NCBI GenBank assembly: GCA_035560415.1
Contig: DATMZG010000117.1
Location: 1 to 64,000 of the forward strand
DNA: 64,000 bases
Source: DATMXT01 sp035560415
GTDB taxonomy: Bacteria; Bacillota; Clostridia; Oscillospirales; Feifaniaceae
Direction: 5' to 3'
The notes under the pieces: generated by a model
Database searches by the model: none
The model's input: the letters and a program-made list of their open reading frames with translations, nothing else
Told to the model about the DNA's origin: nothing
Part shown: positions 1-8,092 of the stretch, piece after piece
How positions within the stretch are numbered: position 1 is the stretch's first letter
Layout of the letters: each line of letters begins with the position of its first letter
Program-made: the position numbers and the translations under genes

Positions 1-72
1 TTTTTGCGGACAAACAGCCTTTTATTACAATTGCATTACATTTTTTTCATTAAATGTTTGATAAACGTTCAT

Positions 73-101
73 TTGACAATTGCACAGAGGGTGAGTATAT
101 T
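73..101 (+). promoter_or_regulatory. Sigma-A promoter of the M23 peptidase gene
   Basis: TTGACA at 73-78 and TATATT at 96-101 are separated by 17 bases, a near-consensus housekeeping promoter about 100 bases before the first gene. The rest of bases 1-206 is AT-rich leader; I see no gene in it. Confidence 0.7.
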
Positions 102-206
102 ATAACAAGACGCATAATATTGGTATTGGAACGACGAGTAAAGACGGCTGATATTGGGAACTGAACTGCAACGGACTGGCGATTCGCGCCGGACAATCCT
201 AAGGTA

Positions 207-1973
207 ATGGGGGTCATGTTGTTGAACGGGAACGACAGTTTAAAAGAACCAAAATCCACCCGCGCCAAACATAAAAAGTCGCTGTTGCAACATTTGTGTG
301 CGGTGGCGGGGAATGTCATAAAAAGCATGTACATGACAGGGCTCGTGGTGCTGAGCTTCTTTGAGCGGATTTCGGAATCGGCGGGCTACGCCGTCCGGTG
401 GACAAAGGAATTTATCTACTACTGCCGCTGGCGCTTTTCCAAAAAAGAGCAGGACCCGCCGCCCCGCATCGAAGAGGTGGGGGAGCACCCGCCGCTGCTG
501 CTGGGGGCGGGAGCCGTCGCCGTTCGAATCGAGCGCAAGGTCACGAGCTCCGTCTGCTCGTTTTTAACCGGCCTGCCCACGGAGGAGATCATTTTCCCGG
601 CCGGGGAGGAACAGCGGCACCACTATCTCAGAGCTTTTGCAAGCAGGTGCTTTACGGTCTTTGTGCCGGGAGCCTGCGTGCTGCTGGTTGCGGCGGTGCT
701 CTACTCGGCGAAAGACTACGCACTCGGCGTCAAGGCCTACATCGACGGGGAACAGGTTGCGGTGCTGGCAAGCGAAGAAGAATACGACGCCGTTGCCGAC
801 CGCGTTGAGAAATACATTTCCTCCATCACCGGGGAGAGTTACACCATCTCGGCCCAGCCTACCTATCAGATGGTACTGGTGAAAAAGGACGACCTTGGGG
901 TCTACGAGAAGCTCGAGGAGGCGCTGCTGCGCCGGGCCGAAGACGTCGTCGCCCAGAGCTGCGGCCTCTATGTCGACGGGCAGCTTGTCGCCGTAAATTC
1001 GGACAAGGAACAGCTTGAGGAGATGCTGGCGGCACTGCTCGAGTCCTACCGGGCGAGCGACTCGGAGGTTGAGCGCATTGAGTTTGTGCAGGACGTGCGA
1101 GTTGAGGAGGGGCTACTGCCCCGAAAGCTCGAGAAGTCGGTCTACGACATTCAGGCGCTGCTGACCTCCACAACGGTTCAAGAGCAGGTCTATTCGGTGC
1201 AAAAGGGCGACATCATGGGCACCATCGCCCCCCGGTTTGAGATGACGGTGTCCCAGCTCAAGGCCCTCAACCCCGACGTCGACGAGCGCAAGCTCCGGGA
1301 GGGCATGCAGCTCACCATTTCAAAGCCGGTCAGCTACATCACGGTCAAATCGGTGCGCACCGTCATCTTTGAGGAGTCCATTCCCTATCAAAACCAGGTC
1401 GTCTCTGACGACAGCATGTACACATACGAGCGCAAAATCACCCAGTCGGGCAGACAGGGCACGGCAGAGGTCACGGCGGAGGTCTGCACCATTGACGGGC
1501 TTGAAATCAGCCGCCTGGAGCTCGACCGCACGACCGTCGCCGAGCCTGTGACCCAAATTGAGAAGCGGGGCACCAAAACCCCGCCGCCCAAGTCCCCGAC
1601 CGGCACATTCCGCTCGCCTGTCACGGGCGCCACCGTCACATCGCGTTTTGGCTCGCGCAGAAGCGGGTACCACACCGGAATTGACCTGGCGGTGCCCACC
1701 GGCACCACGATTGTCGCGGCCGACGGCGGCGTGGTCACCTTCGCGGGGTGGTCGGGCAGCTACGGGAAACTCATCAAAGTCAGCCACAGCAACGGATATT
1801 CCACCTGGTATGCCCACTGCAGCGCCATATTGGTGTCGGTCGGGCAGCAGGTCGGAAAGGGCGAGCCGATCGGCCGCGTCGGCTCAACCGGCAACTCCAC
1901 CGGGCCGCACCTCCATTTTGAAGTCCGCATAAACGGCTCCGCCGTCAACCCGGCCGGGTATATCGGAAAGTAA
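207..1973 (+). CDS. LysM-G5-M23 cell-wall metallopeptidase, membrane anchored
   Basis: Predicted extracytoplasmic peptidoglycan endopeptidase. The 588-aa protein has a basic cytoplasmic N-terminus, one membrane segment at about residues 149-167, a mixed region to about 320, a LysM peptidoglycan-binding motif (about 327-372), a G5 domain (about 376-453) and a C-terminal M23 domain (about 468-585). The zinc site looks complete: H489 and D493 in HTGID, H537 in YAH, and the HLH pair at 568-570, so it should be active. Two in-frame ATGs (207 and 216) are possible starts and neither has a strong ribosome binding site. The gene stands alone between its own promoter and a terminator. The domain order resembles clostridial LysM/M23 proteins tied to cell growth or sporulation; the exact role is not shown by sequence. 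Confidence 0.9.
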   Translation: MGVMLLNGNDSLKEPKSTRAKHKKSLLQHLCAVAGNVIKSMYMTGLVVLSFFERISESAGYAVRWTKEFIYYCRWRFSKKEQDPPPRIEEVGEHPPLLLGAGAVAVRIERKVTSSVCSFLTGLPTEEIIFPAGEEQRHHYLRAFASRCFTVFVPGACVLLVAAVLYSAKDYALGVKAYIDGEQVAVLASEEEYDAVADRVEKYISSITGESYTISAQPTYQMVLVKKDDLGVYEKLEEALLRRAEDVVAQSCGLYVDGQLVAVNSDKEQLEEMLAALLESYRASDSEVERIEFVQDVRVEEGLLPRKLEKSVYDIQALLTSTTVQEQVYSVQKGDIMGTIAPRFEMTVSQLKALNPDVDERKLREGMQLTISKPVSYITVKSVRTVIFEESIPYQNQVVSDDSMYTYERKITQSGRQGTAEVTAEVCTIDGLEISRLELDRTTVAEPVTQIEKRGTKTPPPKSPTGTFRSPVTGATVTSRFGSRRSGYHTGIDLAVPTGTTIVAADGGVVTFAGWSGSYGKLIKVSHSNGYSTWYAHCSAILVSVGQQVGKGEPIGRVGSTGNSTGPHLHFEVRINGSAVNPAGYIGK

Positions 1974-1995
1974 AAAGCACATAACATGAGTATAG

Positions 1996-2024
1996 GCGGC
2001 AGACCCCACGGTCTGCCGCTTTTT
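1996..2024 (+). terminator. Rho-independent terminator
   Basis: A GC-rich stem, GCGGCAGAC pairing with GTCTGCCGC across a short C/A loop, runs straight into TTTTT. The T run sits just before the GGAGG of the next gene. Confidence 0.8.
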
Positions 2025-2037
2025 GGAGGTAACAGAT

Positions 2038-2634
2038 ATGAACATCGCGCTTTTGCTGTTTGACGACTTCGAAACCCTCGACCTGATGGGCCCCTGCGAA
2101 GTGTTCGGCTTTGTCGACGGAGCTCACCTGCGCTATTTTTCAGTGGCCGGCGGCCCCGTCAAGGCAAAACAGGGGTATGAAGTCCTGACCGAGCCGCTCT
2201 CCGCCATGGAAAAGGACTCGGTCTTAGTGGTGCCGGGCGGCATGGGGACGAGGGCGCTTGTCGGGGATGAGGACTTTCTTGCGGCGCTTAAAAACGCGGC
2301 GCAAGACGCCTCCTATGTGCTGACTGTCTGCACGGGGTCGGCCATTCTGGCCAAAACCGGCCTGCTCGACGCTCTTGCGGCCACCTCCAATAAGCGCGCC
2401 TTCGCGTGGGTCGCGGCGCAGGGCCCGGCCGTGCGGTGGCAGCCCTCGGCCCGGTGGGCGGTCGACGGCAGGTTTTATACGGCCTCGGGCGTATCGGCCG
2501 GAACCGACATGGCGCTCGGATTTGTGGCCGACCGCTTTGGCAGGGAAGAGGCGCAGCGAATCGCCAAAATCATGGAGTACATCTGGAACGACGATCAAAA
2601 TGACGACCCGTTTGCCTTCAAAGGAGAACTATGA
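2038..2634 (+). CDS. DJ-1/PfpI family protein
   Basis: Glutamine-amidotransferase-like fold of the DJ-1/PfpI superfamily, 198 aa. The nucleophile elbow is visible as VCTGSAILA with the candidate reactive cysteine at C98, and the N-terminus (MNIALLLFDDFETLD) is typical. Members include glyoxalase III or deglycase-like proteins and ThiJ-type proteins; the substrate cannot be told from sequence. The ATG at 2038 is chosen because GGAGG lies at 2025-2029; an in-frame TTG at 2023 falls inside that site and is less likely. The stop overlaps the start of the next gene by four bases (ATGA), so the two are probably translationally coupled. Confidence 0.85.
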   Translation: MNIALLLFDDFETLDLMGPCEVFGFVDGAHLRYFSVAGGPVKAKQGYEVLTEPLSAMEKDSVLVVPGGMGTRALVGDEDFLAALKNAAQDASYVLTVCTGSAILAKTGLLDALAATSNKRAFAWVAAQGPAVRWQPSARWAVDGRFYTASGVSAGTDMALGFVADRFGREEAQRIAKIMEYIWNDDQNDDPFAFKGEL

Positions 2635-4649
2635 GGAGAAAAGCGAACTTCGCGGCGGCAGCCGCCGCCCTTGTCCTTGCGCTTTCCGGCTGTGACGCCT
2701 CGGCCCCCGGTGTAGACCCGGACGCACTCTATTATCAAAACGGTGCCCTGGCAGCCGCGCCCCCCGACTTTTCGGAGGACGTCAAAGAGGTTGAAAAATT
2801 GGAGGATGGCAGCTCCGAGACCTTTACAGATTATCCCAAGGGCTACCGGCTGACCTTCCCGGCCGGCATGGACTATGACCTGACGCTTGCCGAGTACGTC
2901 GTCGTCGCAAAGACAGAGGACTTTGCCTGCACCGTCTCGGTCGAGCGCTCCCCCTATGTCGACGTGGACGGGTATCTCGACTTCTACCAGAACCGGTTTT
3001 ATACCAACGAGCACTTCAGGGAGCAAAACAACATTGAGCTCTTAGAGGACACGACCATCGAGACCGCCGGGCTCAAAACCCGGCTCATCACGGTCTCGCG
3101 GGAGCACTTCGGCGTCTACACTTATGCCTACCAGTACACCGGCGGCCAAAACTATATGCGGTATCTGTTCCAGACAGACAGCTTTGACGAGGACTATGCC
3201 GCGGCCTGCCGGGCGGTGCTCGACTCTTATCAGGCCGTTAAAAAGTACGGCGCGCCGGTCTCGACCTTAAAGGGGTGGCCTGCCGCAAACCCGAACTGGA
3301 GCCCCGAGACCGCCGCCCTCTATAAGAAATACCAGACCAAGACCGACATCGACTGGGGCATTTTCGCGGCCGACGTCTACGACACCGGCATAAACGAGAC
3401 CATTCCGGCCATGGAGGAGAAGCTCAGCATCCCCTTTGAAGTCGTGCTCATGTACCAGCAGCTCGGCATTGACGTGCCGGTCGCAGCCCTTCGCAAAGCC
3501 CACGACGACGGCAAAATCATTGAGCTCACAATTCAGGTCTCGGCCCAAAACAACGAGGACGTCTACGGCTACACGCCGGTCTTTGATTTGCTCGGGGGCA
3601 GCATGGACGAGGACATCCGCCGGCTTGCCGCCCAGATCAAGGACTTCGGGCTGCCCATCCTCTTTCGGCTCAACAACGAGATGAACTCCGACTGGACAAG
3701 CTATTGCGGCATCGTCACTTTCTCCGACCCCGAGATTTACAAGGCGGTCTGGCGGCATGTCTATGACATCTTCGAGGAGGAGGGGGTCGACAACTGCATC
3801 TGGGTCTTCAACCCCAACGACAACGACTATCCGCCCTCGAACTGGAACAACTTCACGCGGTACTACCCCGGCGACGGCTATGTCCACATGATCGGGGTCA
3901 CGGGCTACAACACCGGCACCTATTACCGGCATGTCACGGGCGAGACCTGGCGGGAGTTCGACGAGATTTACGGCGAAATTGAGCGCAAATACAGCCAATA
4001 TTTCAACTGGTTCCCCTGGATGATCACTGAGTTTGGCTCCTCCTCCATCGGCGGGGACAAAGTGGGCTGGATTGACCGCATGTTCGAAAACATCGGCAAG
4101 TACGAGAACATCAAGGTCGCGGTCTGGTTCTCCTATGCCGACTTCGACTTGAGGGAGGGCAAAAACGGCGCCGTCGCAAGGCCGTATTGGCTGGACGAAA
4201 CCCCTGAGACCCTTGCCGCTTTCGCAAGGGGGCGGGCAAAACTGAGAGAGCAGGGTGGGAGCTCCACTTCCCTATACCCGCAGGGGCCCTTTGAGGAGAC
4301 CGAGTCGGCCTGGCGGGGCGTCGTGATCGGCCGCTTTAAAAAAGAGGACGTCACCTGGCTACTCGGCAAGCCGGACAAGGCGCAGGGCAGAGCCCTGACC
4401 TACGGGGACACCGTCTACACGACAGGCGCAGACGGGTATGTCGAAAAAATTGAAATCACGGGCGGGGTCAACACAACCGACCTGCGCGGGGTCAGCGTAG
4501 GCGATACGGCGTCCGACCTTGCGGCCAAATTCCCGCAGATTGAGAGTGCCGGGGGGGACGAGATAGCCATCACCGCCACGGAGGGCTCGCCGAGCGTGAC
4601 CTTTAAGCTCAAAGACGGCGTTGTCGACAGCATTGTGATTGAGAAGTAG
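2631..4649 (+). CDS. Lipoprotein with GH26-like glycoside hydrolase domain
   Basis: Secreted 672-aa lipoprotein. It has a signal peptide with lipobox LSGC (lipidated C21), an N-terminal region to about residue 205, a TIM-barrel hydrolase region (about 220-510), and a C-terminal region (about 550-672) that looks like a small repeat-type domain. RLNNEMNSDW places a candidate acid/base at E350 and MITEFGSS a candidate nucleophile at E467, the two-glutamate layout of clan GH-A family 26 (beta-mannanases and relatives). Overall similarity to a typical mannanase looks low, so substrate is open: mannan, another beta-glucan, or the cell's own envelope glycan. It overlaps the upstream PfpI gene by four bases. 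A terminator follows. Confidence 0.75.
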   Translation: MRRKANFAAAAAALVLALSGCDASAPGVDPDALYYQNGALAAAPPDFSEDVKEVEKLEDGSSETFTDYPKGYRLTFPAGMDYDLTLAEYVVVAKTEDFACTVSVERSPYVDVDGYLDFYQNRFYTNEHFREQNNIELLEDTTIETAGLKTRLITVSREHFGVYTYAYQYTGGQNYMRYLFQTDSFDEDYAAACRAVLDSYQAVKKYGAPVSTLKGWPAANPNWSPETAALYKKYQTKTDIDWGIFAADVYDTGINETIPAMEEKLSIPFEVVLMYQQLGIDVPVAALRKAHDDGKIIELTIQVSAQNNEDVYGYTPVFDLLGGSMDEDIRRLAAQIKDFGLPILFRLNNEMNSDWTSYCGIVTFSDPEIYKAVWRHVYDIFEEEGVDNCIWVFNPNDNDYPPSNWNNFTRYYPGDGYVHMIGVTGYNTGTYYRHVTGETWREFDEIYGEIERKYSQYFNWFPWMITEFGSSSIGGDKVGWIDRMFENIGKYENIKVAVWFSYADFDLREGKNGAVARPYWLDETPETLAAFARGRAKLREQGGSSTSLYPQGPFEETESAWRGVVIGRFKKEDVTWLLGKPDKAQGRALTYGDTVYTTGADGYVEKIEITGGVNTTDLRGVSVGDTASDLAAKFPQIESAGGDEIAITATEGSPSVTFKLKDGVVDSIVIEK

Positions 4650-4661
4650 AAAGTAAAAACG

Positions 4662-4687
4662 GGGGCTCCGGTTTGCACCGGAGCCCC
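4662..4687. terminator. Bidirectional terminator between convergent genes
   Basis: An 11-bp perfect stem (4662-4672 with 4677-4687) and a TTGC loop. On the minus strand the stem is followed by GTTTTT, on the plus strand by a weaker TTATGTTT, so it probably ends both converging transcripts. Confidence 0.8.
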
Positions 4688-4704
4688 TTATGTTTAGAAG
4701 AACT

Positions 4705-6027
4705 TTAAAAGTCGATATGGAATGTCCCGTCCAGCATGCCGGGCACCGAGAAGTGGGAGGTGCAGAGCTTCTCATAGAGCTTCCACTGGGCGGGGACGTC
4801 GCCCCCCGTCTCCCGCTCAAAGTAGTCGCCCACCACGTCGCGCGCGTAGTCGTGGGCCACGAAGTGGCCGGCGTCCGCATTGGCAAAGCCCTTGACCATT
4901 GCCATGCCCCGGCCCGGCTCGACAAACATGTACTTTTCGAGGAATGCCGCGGCCTCGGTCTGAGACCACTTTCCGTCCCAGACCTTGCGGCTGGCCTCGA
5001 GTTTTCCGTAATTTGAAATGTCGATGAACTTGTGCCACAGCGGCATGAGCCCGGCAAGCCCCTTGTCGAGCCCGGCTGCCTCGAACACGACGTCGCGCTC
5101 GAACTCGGCCAGCTTTTCCATGGAGTTGTCAAAGCACATGTAGATGGACCGGCGCGCCGAGCCCTCCCAGAAGGCGGAGGACTCGCAGTGCTGCGGGAAA
5201 ATGGACATCTCGGGGAAACAGGTGTCGATAAAGGACTGGGTGCGCTTCAGGAAGTGATAAATGTGTCCCGGCTCGCACTCGTGGCCGATGCACTCGACAG
5301 CCTTTTCCACGGTCCAGTCGTAGTTCAGGTTGTAGTTGCGCTCGTAGCTCACGCGCTCGTAGTCGTAGCCAAACAGCAGGGACAGGAAGACCATGCCCTC
5401 CGGCAGCTCTTTGACGCGGGTGCGCATGAGGCTGTAGGGCGGGGTCTCCGGCAGGCGCTCAATGGTCATGTCGTGGAAGTTCTTGGTCAGCTCGGTCATG
5501 ACCTTCAGCAATTTGTCTTTCGGAATGCGGGTCTTGTCAAGAAAGTGACGGATTTTTTCAAGGTCGCCCTCCGGCCCCGGCAGGGCGGCGCCCATCTCCC
5601 GTACGGCGGCGTCGAATTTTGCAAAGTCATATGTGGGCGCCGTCAGGCCGTAGAGCCCCCTCGTCACCTCGTCGTAGGAAAAGCGCTCGCCCATCAGCAT
5701 GCGGGTGCGGAAATTCAGGTTGAAGACATGGGCCAGCAGGTAGTCCACGCGGGGCATCTCGCAGGGCTGCGCCGTCTCTTTGTAGACGAGAAGGCTTTTA
5801 AGCAGGTGGGCGGTGCCGTCACGCGTGTCCTCAAGCGTCTTGCCGTGCTTGGTGTTGCCAATCTCATAGTCGGGAATGGTCTTGTACTCGCGGCTGTACC
5901 GCATGGAGGTTCTGCGCCAGAAGGGGCCCTCGGCGTACCAGTTCATGTCCCACAGGTCGTACTTTGTGTTGCACAGCGCATAGTCGATGTATGCGCCGGC
6001 GATGGCGTTCAGCGCCGCGTCGGTCAT
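4705..6027 (-). CDS. HExxPGH metallopeptidase-like protein, DUF885-related
   Basis: A soluble 440-aa protein with no signal peptide or membrane segment. The sequence GHECEPGHIYHF (H249, E250, H255) matches the HExxPGH zinc signature seen in DUF885-type proteins, which are distantly related to M3/M32 gluzincin peptidases. A third zinc ligand is probably a downstream glutamate, but I cannot place it. The stretch around PQHCESSAFWEGSARRS looks like a conserved active-site region. It is shorter than usual DUF885 proteins (about 550-600 aa), which argues for a separate subfamily. The start is well supported by AAGGAAGGAA. It is a single gene with its own promoter. Function unknown; cytoplasmic oligopeptidase or carboxypeptidase is the best guess. 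Confidence 0.55.
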   Translation of the reverse strand: MTDAALNAIAGAYIDYALCNTKYDLWDMNWYAEGPFWRRTSMRYSREYKTIPDYEIGNTKHGKTLEDTRDGTAHLLKSLLVYKETAQPCEMPRVDYLLAHVFNLNFRTRMLMGERFSYDEVTRGLYGLTAPTYDFAKFDAAVREMGAALPGPEGDLEKIRHFLDKTRIPKDKLLKVMTELTKNFHDMTIERLPETPPYSLMRTRVKELPEGMVFLSLLFGYDYERVSYERNYNLNYDWTVEKAVECIGHECEPGHIYHFLKRTQSFIDTCFPEMSIFPQHCESSAFWEGSARRSIYMCFDNSMEKLAEFERDVVFEAAGLDKGLAGLMPLWHKFIDISNYGKLEASRKVWDGKWSQTEAAAFLEKYMFVEPGRGMAMVKGFANADAGHFVAHDYARDVVGDYFERETGGDVPAQWKLYEKLCTSHFSVPGMLDGTFHIDF

Positions 6028-6073
6028 AGTTTCCTTCCTTTCTTCCGCCTTGACGGTTCGGACTCACAAACTA

Positions 6074-6103
6074 AGTCTAATGCATGATTATTCCGTCTGT
6101 CAA
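6074..6103 (-). promoter_or_regulatory. Promoter of the HExxPGH gene
   Basis: On the minus strand TTGACA (6103-6098) is followed after 18 bases by TAGACT (6079-6074). It directs transcription towards the gene starting at 6027. Confidence 0.5.
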
Positions 6104-6222
6104 CCCTGCATTCGAGTTTTTTAAAGAAAATCGGGCCGAGAAAAAGAAAAAATAGTATAGAATGAGATTATAACTGAATTTTTACACGGACTTTACACAG
6201 CGCCCGGTCGAGACCGGCGCGC

Positions 6223-6251
6223 TTGTGTTTTTGTGCCGCATATGATAAAAT
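6223..6251 (+). promoter_or_regulatory. Promoter of the miaB-mutSL run
   Basis: TTGTGT (6223-6228), a 17-base spacer and TAAAAT (6246-6251) lie 35 bases before the miaB start, in the gap between two divergent genes. Confidence 0.5.
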
Positions 6252-6286
6252 AAACTGTCATAATGCCAAAGTGAGGAGTGAAACGG

Positions 6287-7627
6287 GTGGAGCATGAAGT
6301 GCGCCGGCTGCTGGACGCCGAAGCGGCGGCCACAGGGCGCAGGCGCAAAGCGCTCATCGAGACGTACGGCTGTCAGCAAAACGGGGCCGACTCCGACCGC
6401 ATGCGGGGCCAGCTTGTCGCCATGGGCTTCGACCTTGCGGGCGCCCGCGAAGACGCGGATTTAATTCTCTTCAACACCTGCGCCGTCAGGGAGCACGCAG
6501 AGCAAAAGCTGCTCGGGAATCTCGGCGCCCTGCGCCACCTGAAAGCCCGCCGGCCGGGACTTGTCATCGCCGTCACCGGCTGCATGATGCAGCAGCCCCA
6601 CCGTGTGGAGGAGATCACAAAAAAATACCGCCACGTCGACATCGTGCTTGGCACAAACACTTTTTTCAAGCTGCCGGAAGCCGTTCACAGGGCTATGACG
6701 GAGGGCGGCCGCACGGCCGAAATCGACGGCGGTTCCCCCGACATCCCGGAGGACATTCCGGTCGCCCGCGAGTCGGGCATCCGGGCCTGGGTCACCGCCA
6801 TGTACGGCTGCAACAACTTCTGCTCCTACTGCGTCGTGCCCTATACGAGGGGCAGGGAGCGCAGCAGGCCCCCGGAGTATATTGAGGAGGAGGTCAGGGG
6901 TCTTGTCAAAGCGGGGTACAAGGACATCACGCTGCTCGGACAAAACGTCAACTCCTACGGCTGGGGGTTTCCAAAGCTCCTGGCCCTGCTTGACGCCATA
7001 GAGGGCGACTACCTCATCCGGTTTATGACGAGCCACCCCAAGGACGCCACACCGGGGCTCTTCGAGGCCATGGCCGCTTCAAAGCATGTGGCCCGCCAGC
7101 TCCACCTGCCGGTGCAGTCGGGCAGCGACGCGGTGCTCGCGGCCATGAACCGGAGATATACGGCGGAGCACTATCTTGGCCTCGCCCAGAAAGCCCGGGA
7201 GCTCATACCCGACCTCACGCTGACAAGCGACATCATCGTCGGCTTCCCGGGCGAATCCGAGGCCGACTTTGAGGCGACGCTTGACTTAATTCGCACCGTC
7301 CGGTTTGACTCCCTCTTCACCTTTGCCTACTCGGCAAGACGGGGGACAAGGGCCGCCGACATGGAGGGGCAAATTCCGGCCGAGGTCAAAAAATCGCGGC
7401 TCATCGCCCTCATGAAGACTCAGCAGGTCATCTCGGCCGAAAAAAACGCGGCGCTTTTGGGCTGTGTCCAGCGGGTGCTCGTCATGGGGCGAAAGGGTTT
7501 CCTTGAAGGGCGCACCGAAGGGGGCAAGCCCTGCTACTTTGAAGGGGACGACGCCCTCATCGGCAGCTTTGTCCCGGTCAAAATCACCATTGCCAAGTCC
7601 TTCGTACTATACGGAGAGCTTCAATAA
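6287..7627 (+). CDS. miaB: tRNA 2-methylthio-N6-dimethylallyladenosine synthase MiaB
   Basis: Radical-SAM methylthiotransferase that adds the 2-methylthio group to i6A37 of tRNAs reading UNN codons, acting after MiaA, which is encoded downstream. The 446-aa protein has the N-terminal cluster-binding cysteines (C29, C65, C99 in TYGCQQN, NTCAVRE and TGCMMQ), the radical-SAM motif CNNFCSYC (C175, C179, C182), and a C-terminal TRAM domain (about 380-446). Length is normal. GTG at 6287 is preferred because AGGA at 6274-6277 then has a 9-base spacing; the in-frame GTG at 6278 directly abuts that site. Confidence 0.95.
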   Translation: MEHEVRRLLDAEAAATGRRRKALIETYGCQQNGADSDRMRGQLVAMGFDLAGAREDADLILFNTCAVREHAEQKLLGNLGALRHLKARRPGLVIAVTGCMMQQPHRVEEITKKYRHVDIVLGTNTFFKLPEAVHRAMTEGGRTAEIDGGSPDIPEDIPVARESGIRAWVTAMYGCNNFCSYCVVPYTRGRERSRPPEYIEEEVRGLVKAGYKDITLLGQNVNSYGWGFPKLLALLDAIEGDYLIRFMTSHPKDATPGLFEAMAASKHVARQLHLPVQSGSDAVLAAMNRRYTAEHYLGLAQKARELIPDLTLTSDIIVGFPGESEADFEATLDLIRTVRFDSLFTFAYSARRGTRAADMEGQIPAEVKKSRLIALMKTQQVISAEKNAALLGCVQRVLVMGRKGFLEGRTEGGKPCYFEGDDALIGSFVPVKITIAKSFVLYGELQ

Positions 7628-7657
7628 AATTACAGTAAAAAAAGAGAGGTACACGAT

Positions 7658-8053
7658 ATGAGCAACGTCACCGAAAAAATCCACGCCCTGGGAGAGGCCA
7701 TTCAGCAGGACCCCCGCCACATCGCCTGGAAGACCGCCAAGGAGGCCCAGGAGTCCAACGCCGCCCTTCAGGAGAAAATCAACCGCTTTGGCTCGGTCCG
7801 GGATCAGCTGATGGAGGCCAATATGGAGCAAAATCGCGACGACGCCAAAATTTCGGCCCTGAGCGACGAGATGCGCGCCCTCTATGAGGAGATCATGGCA
7901 AACGAGACCATGGCGTCCTACACCGAGGCCCAGGAGAATTTAAATGAGCTGATGGGCGAGATCAACAACCTCATTCAGTTCTATGTGACGGGCGAGGAGC
8001 CCTCCGCCTGCGGCGGCAACTGCGCAGGGTGCGCCGGCTGCAGCGGATTCTAA
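7658..8053 (+). CDS. YlbF/YmcA family protein with cysteine-rich tail
   Basis: 131-aa, mostly alpha-helical and highly charged protein of the YlbF/YmcA (Com_YlbF) family. In Bacillus subtilis these form a YlbF-YmcA-YaaT complex that carries Fe-S clusters and acts with RNase Y. The last 14 residues hold four cysteines in the pattern C-x3-C-x2-C-x2-C (C118, C122, C125, C128), a plausible metal or Fe-S site. It lies between miaB and mutS with a good ribosome binding site (AGAGAGG); this position is common in Clostridia. Family assignment rests on length, composition and context. Confidence 0.75.
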   Translation: MSNVTEKIHALGEAIQQDPRHIAWKTAKEAQESNAALQEKINRFGSVRDQLMEANMEQNRDDAKISALSDEMRALYEEIMANETMASYTEAQENLNELMGEINNLIQFYVTGEEPSACGGNCAGCAGCSGF

Positions 8054-8092
8054 GAGAGAAAAATACGAAATTTCCTGGCCGGGAGGGACGAC

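Noticed and set aside
5032..6087. 351-aa plus-strand frame opposite the HExxPGH gene
   Set aside because: The minus-strand protein has a good ribosome binding site, promoter and motif; the plus frame has none of these.
6195..6231. CCGGTC/GACCGG hairpin before miaB as a terminator
   Set aside because: Imperfect stem whose T run is interrupted; it overlaps the -35 region of the likely miaB promoter.
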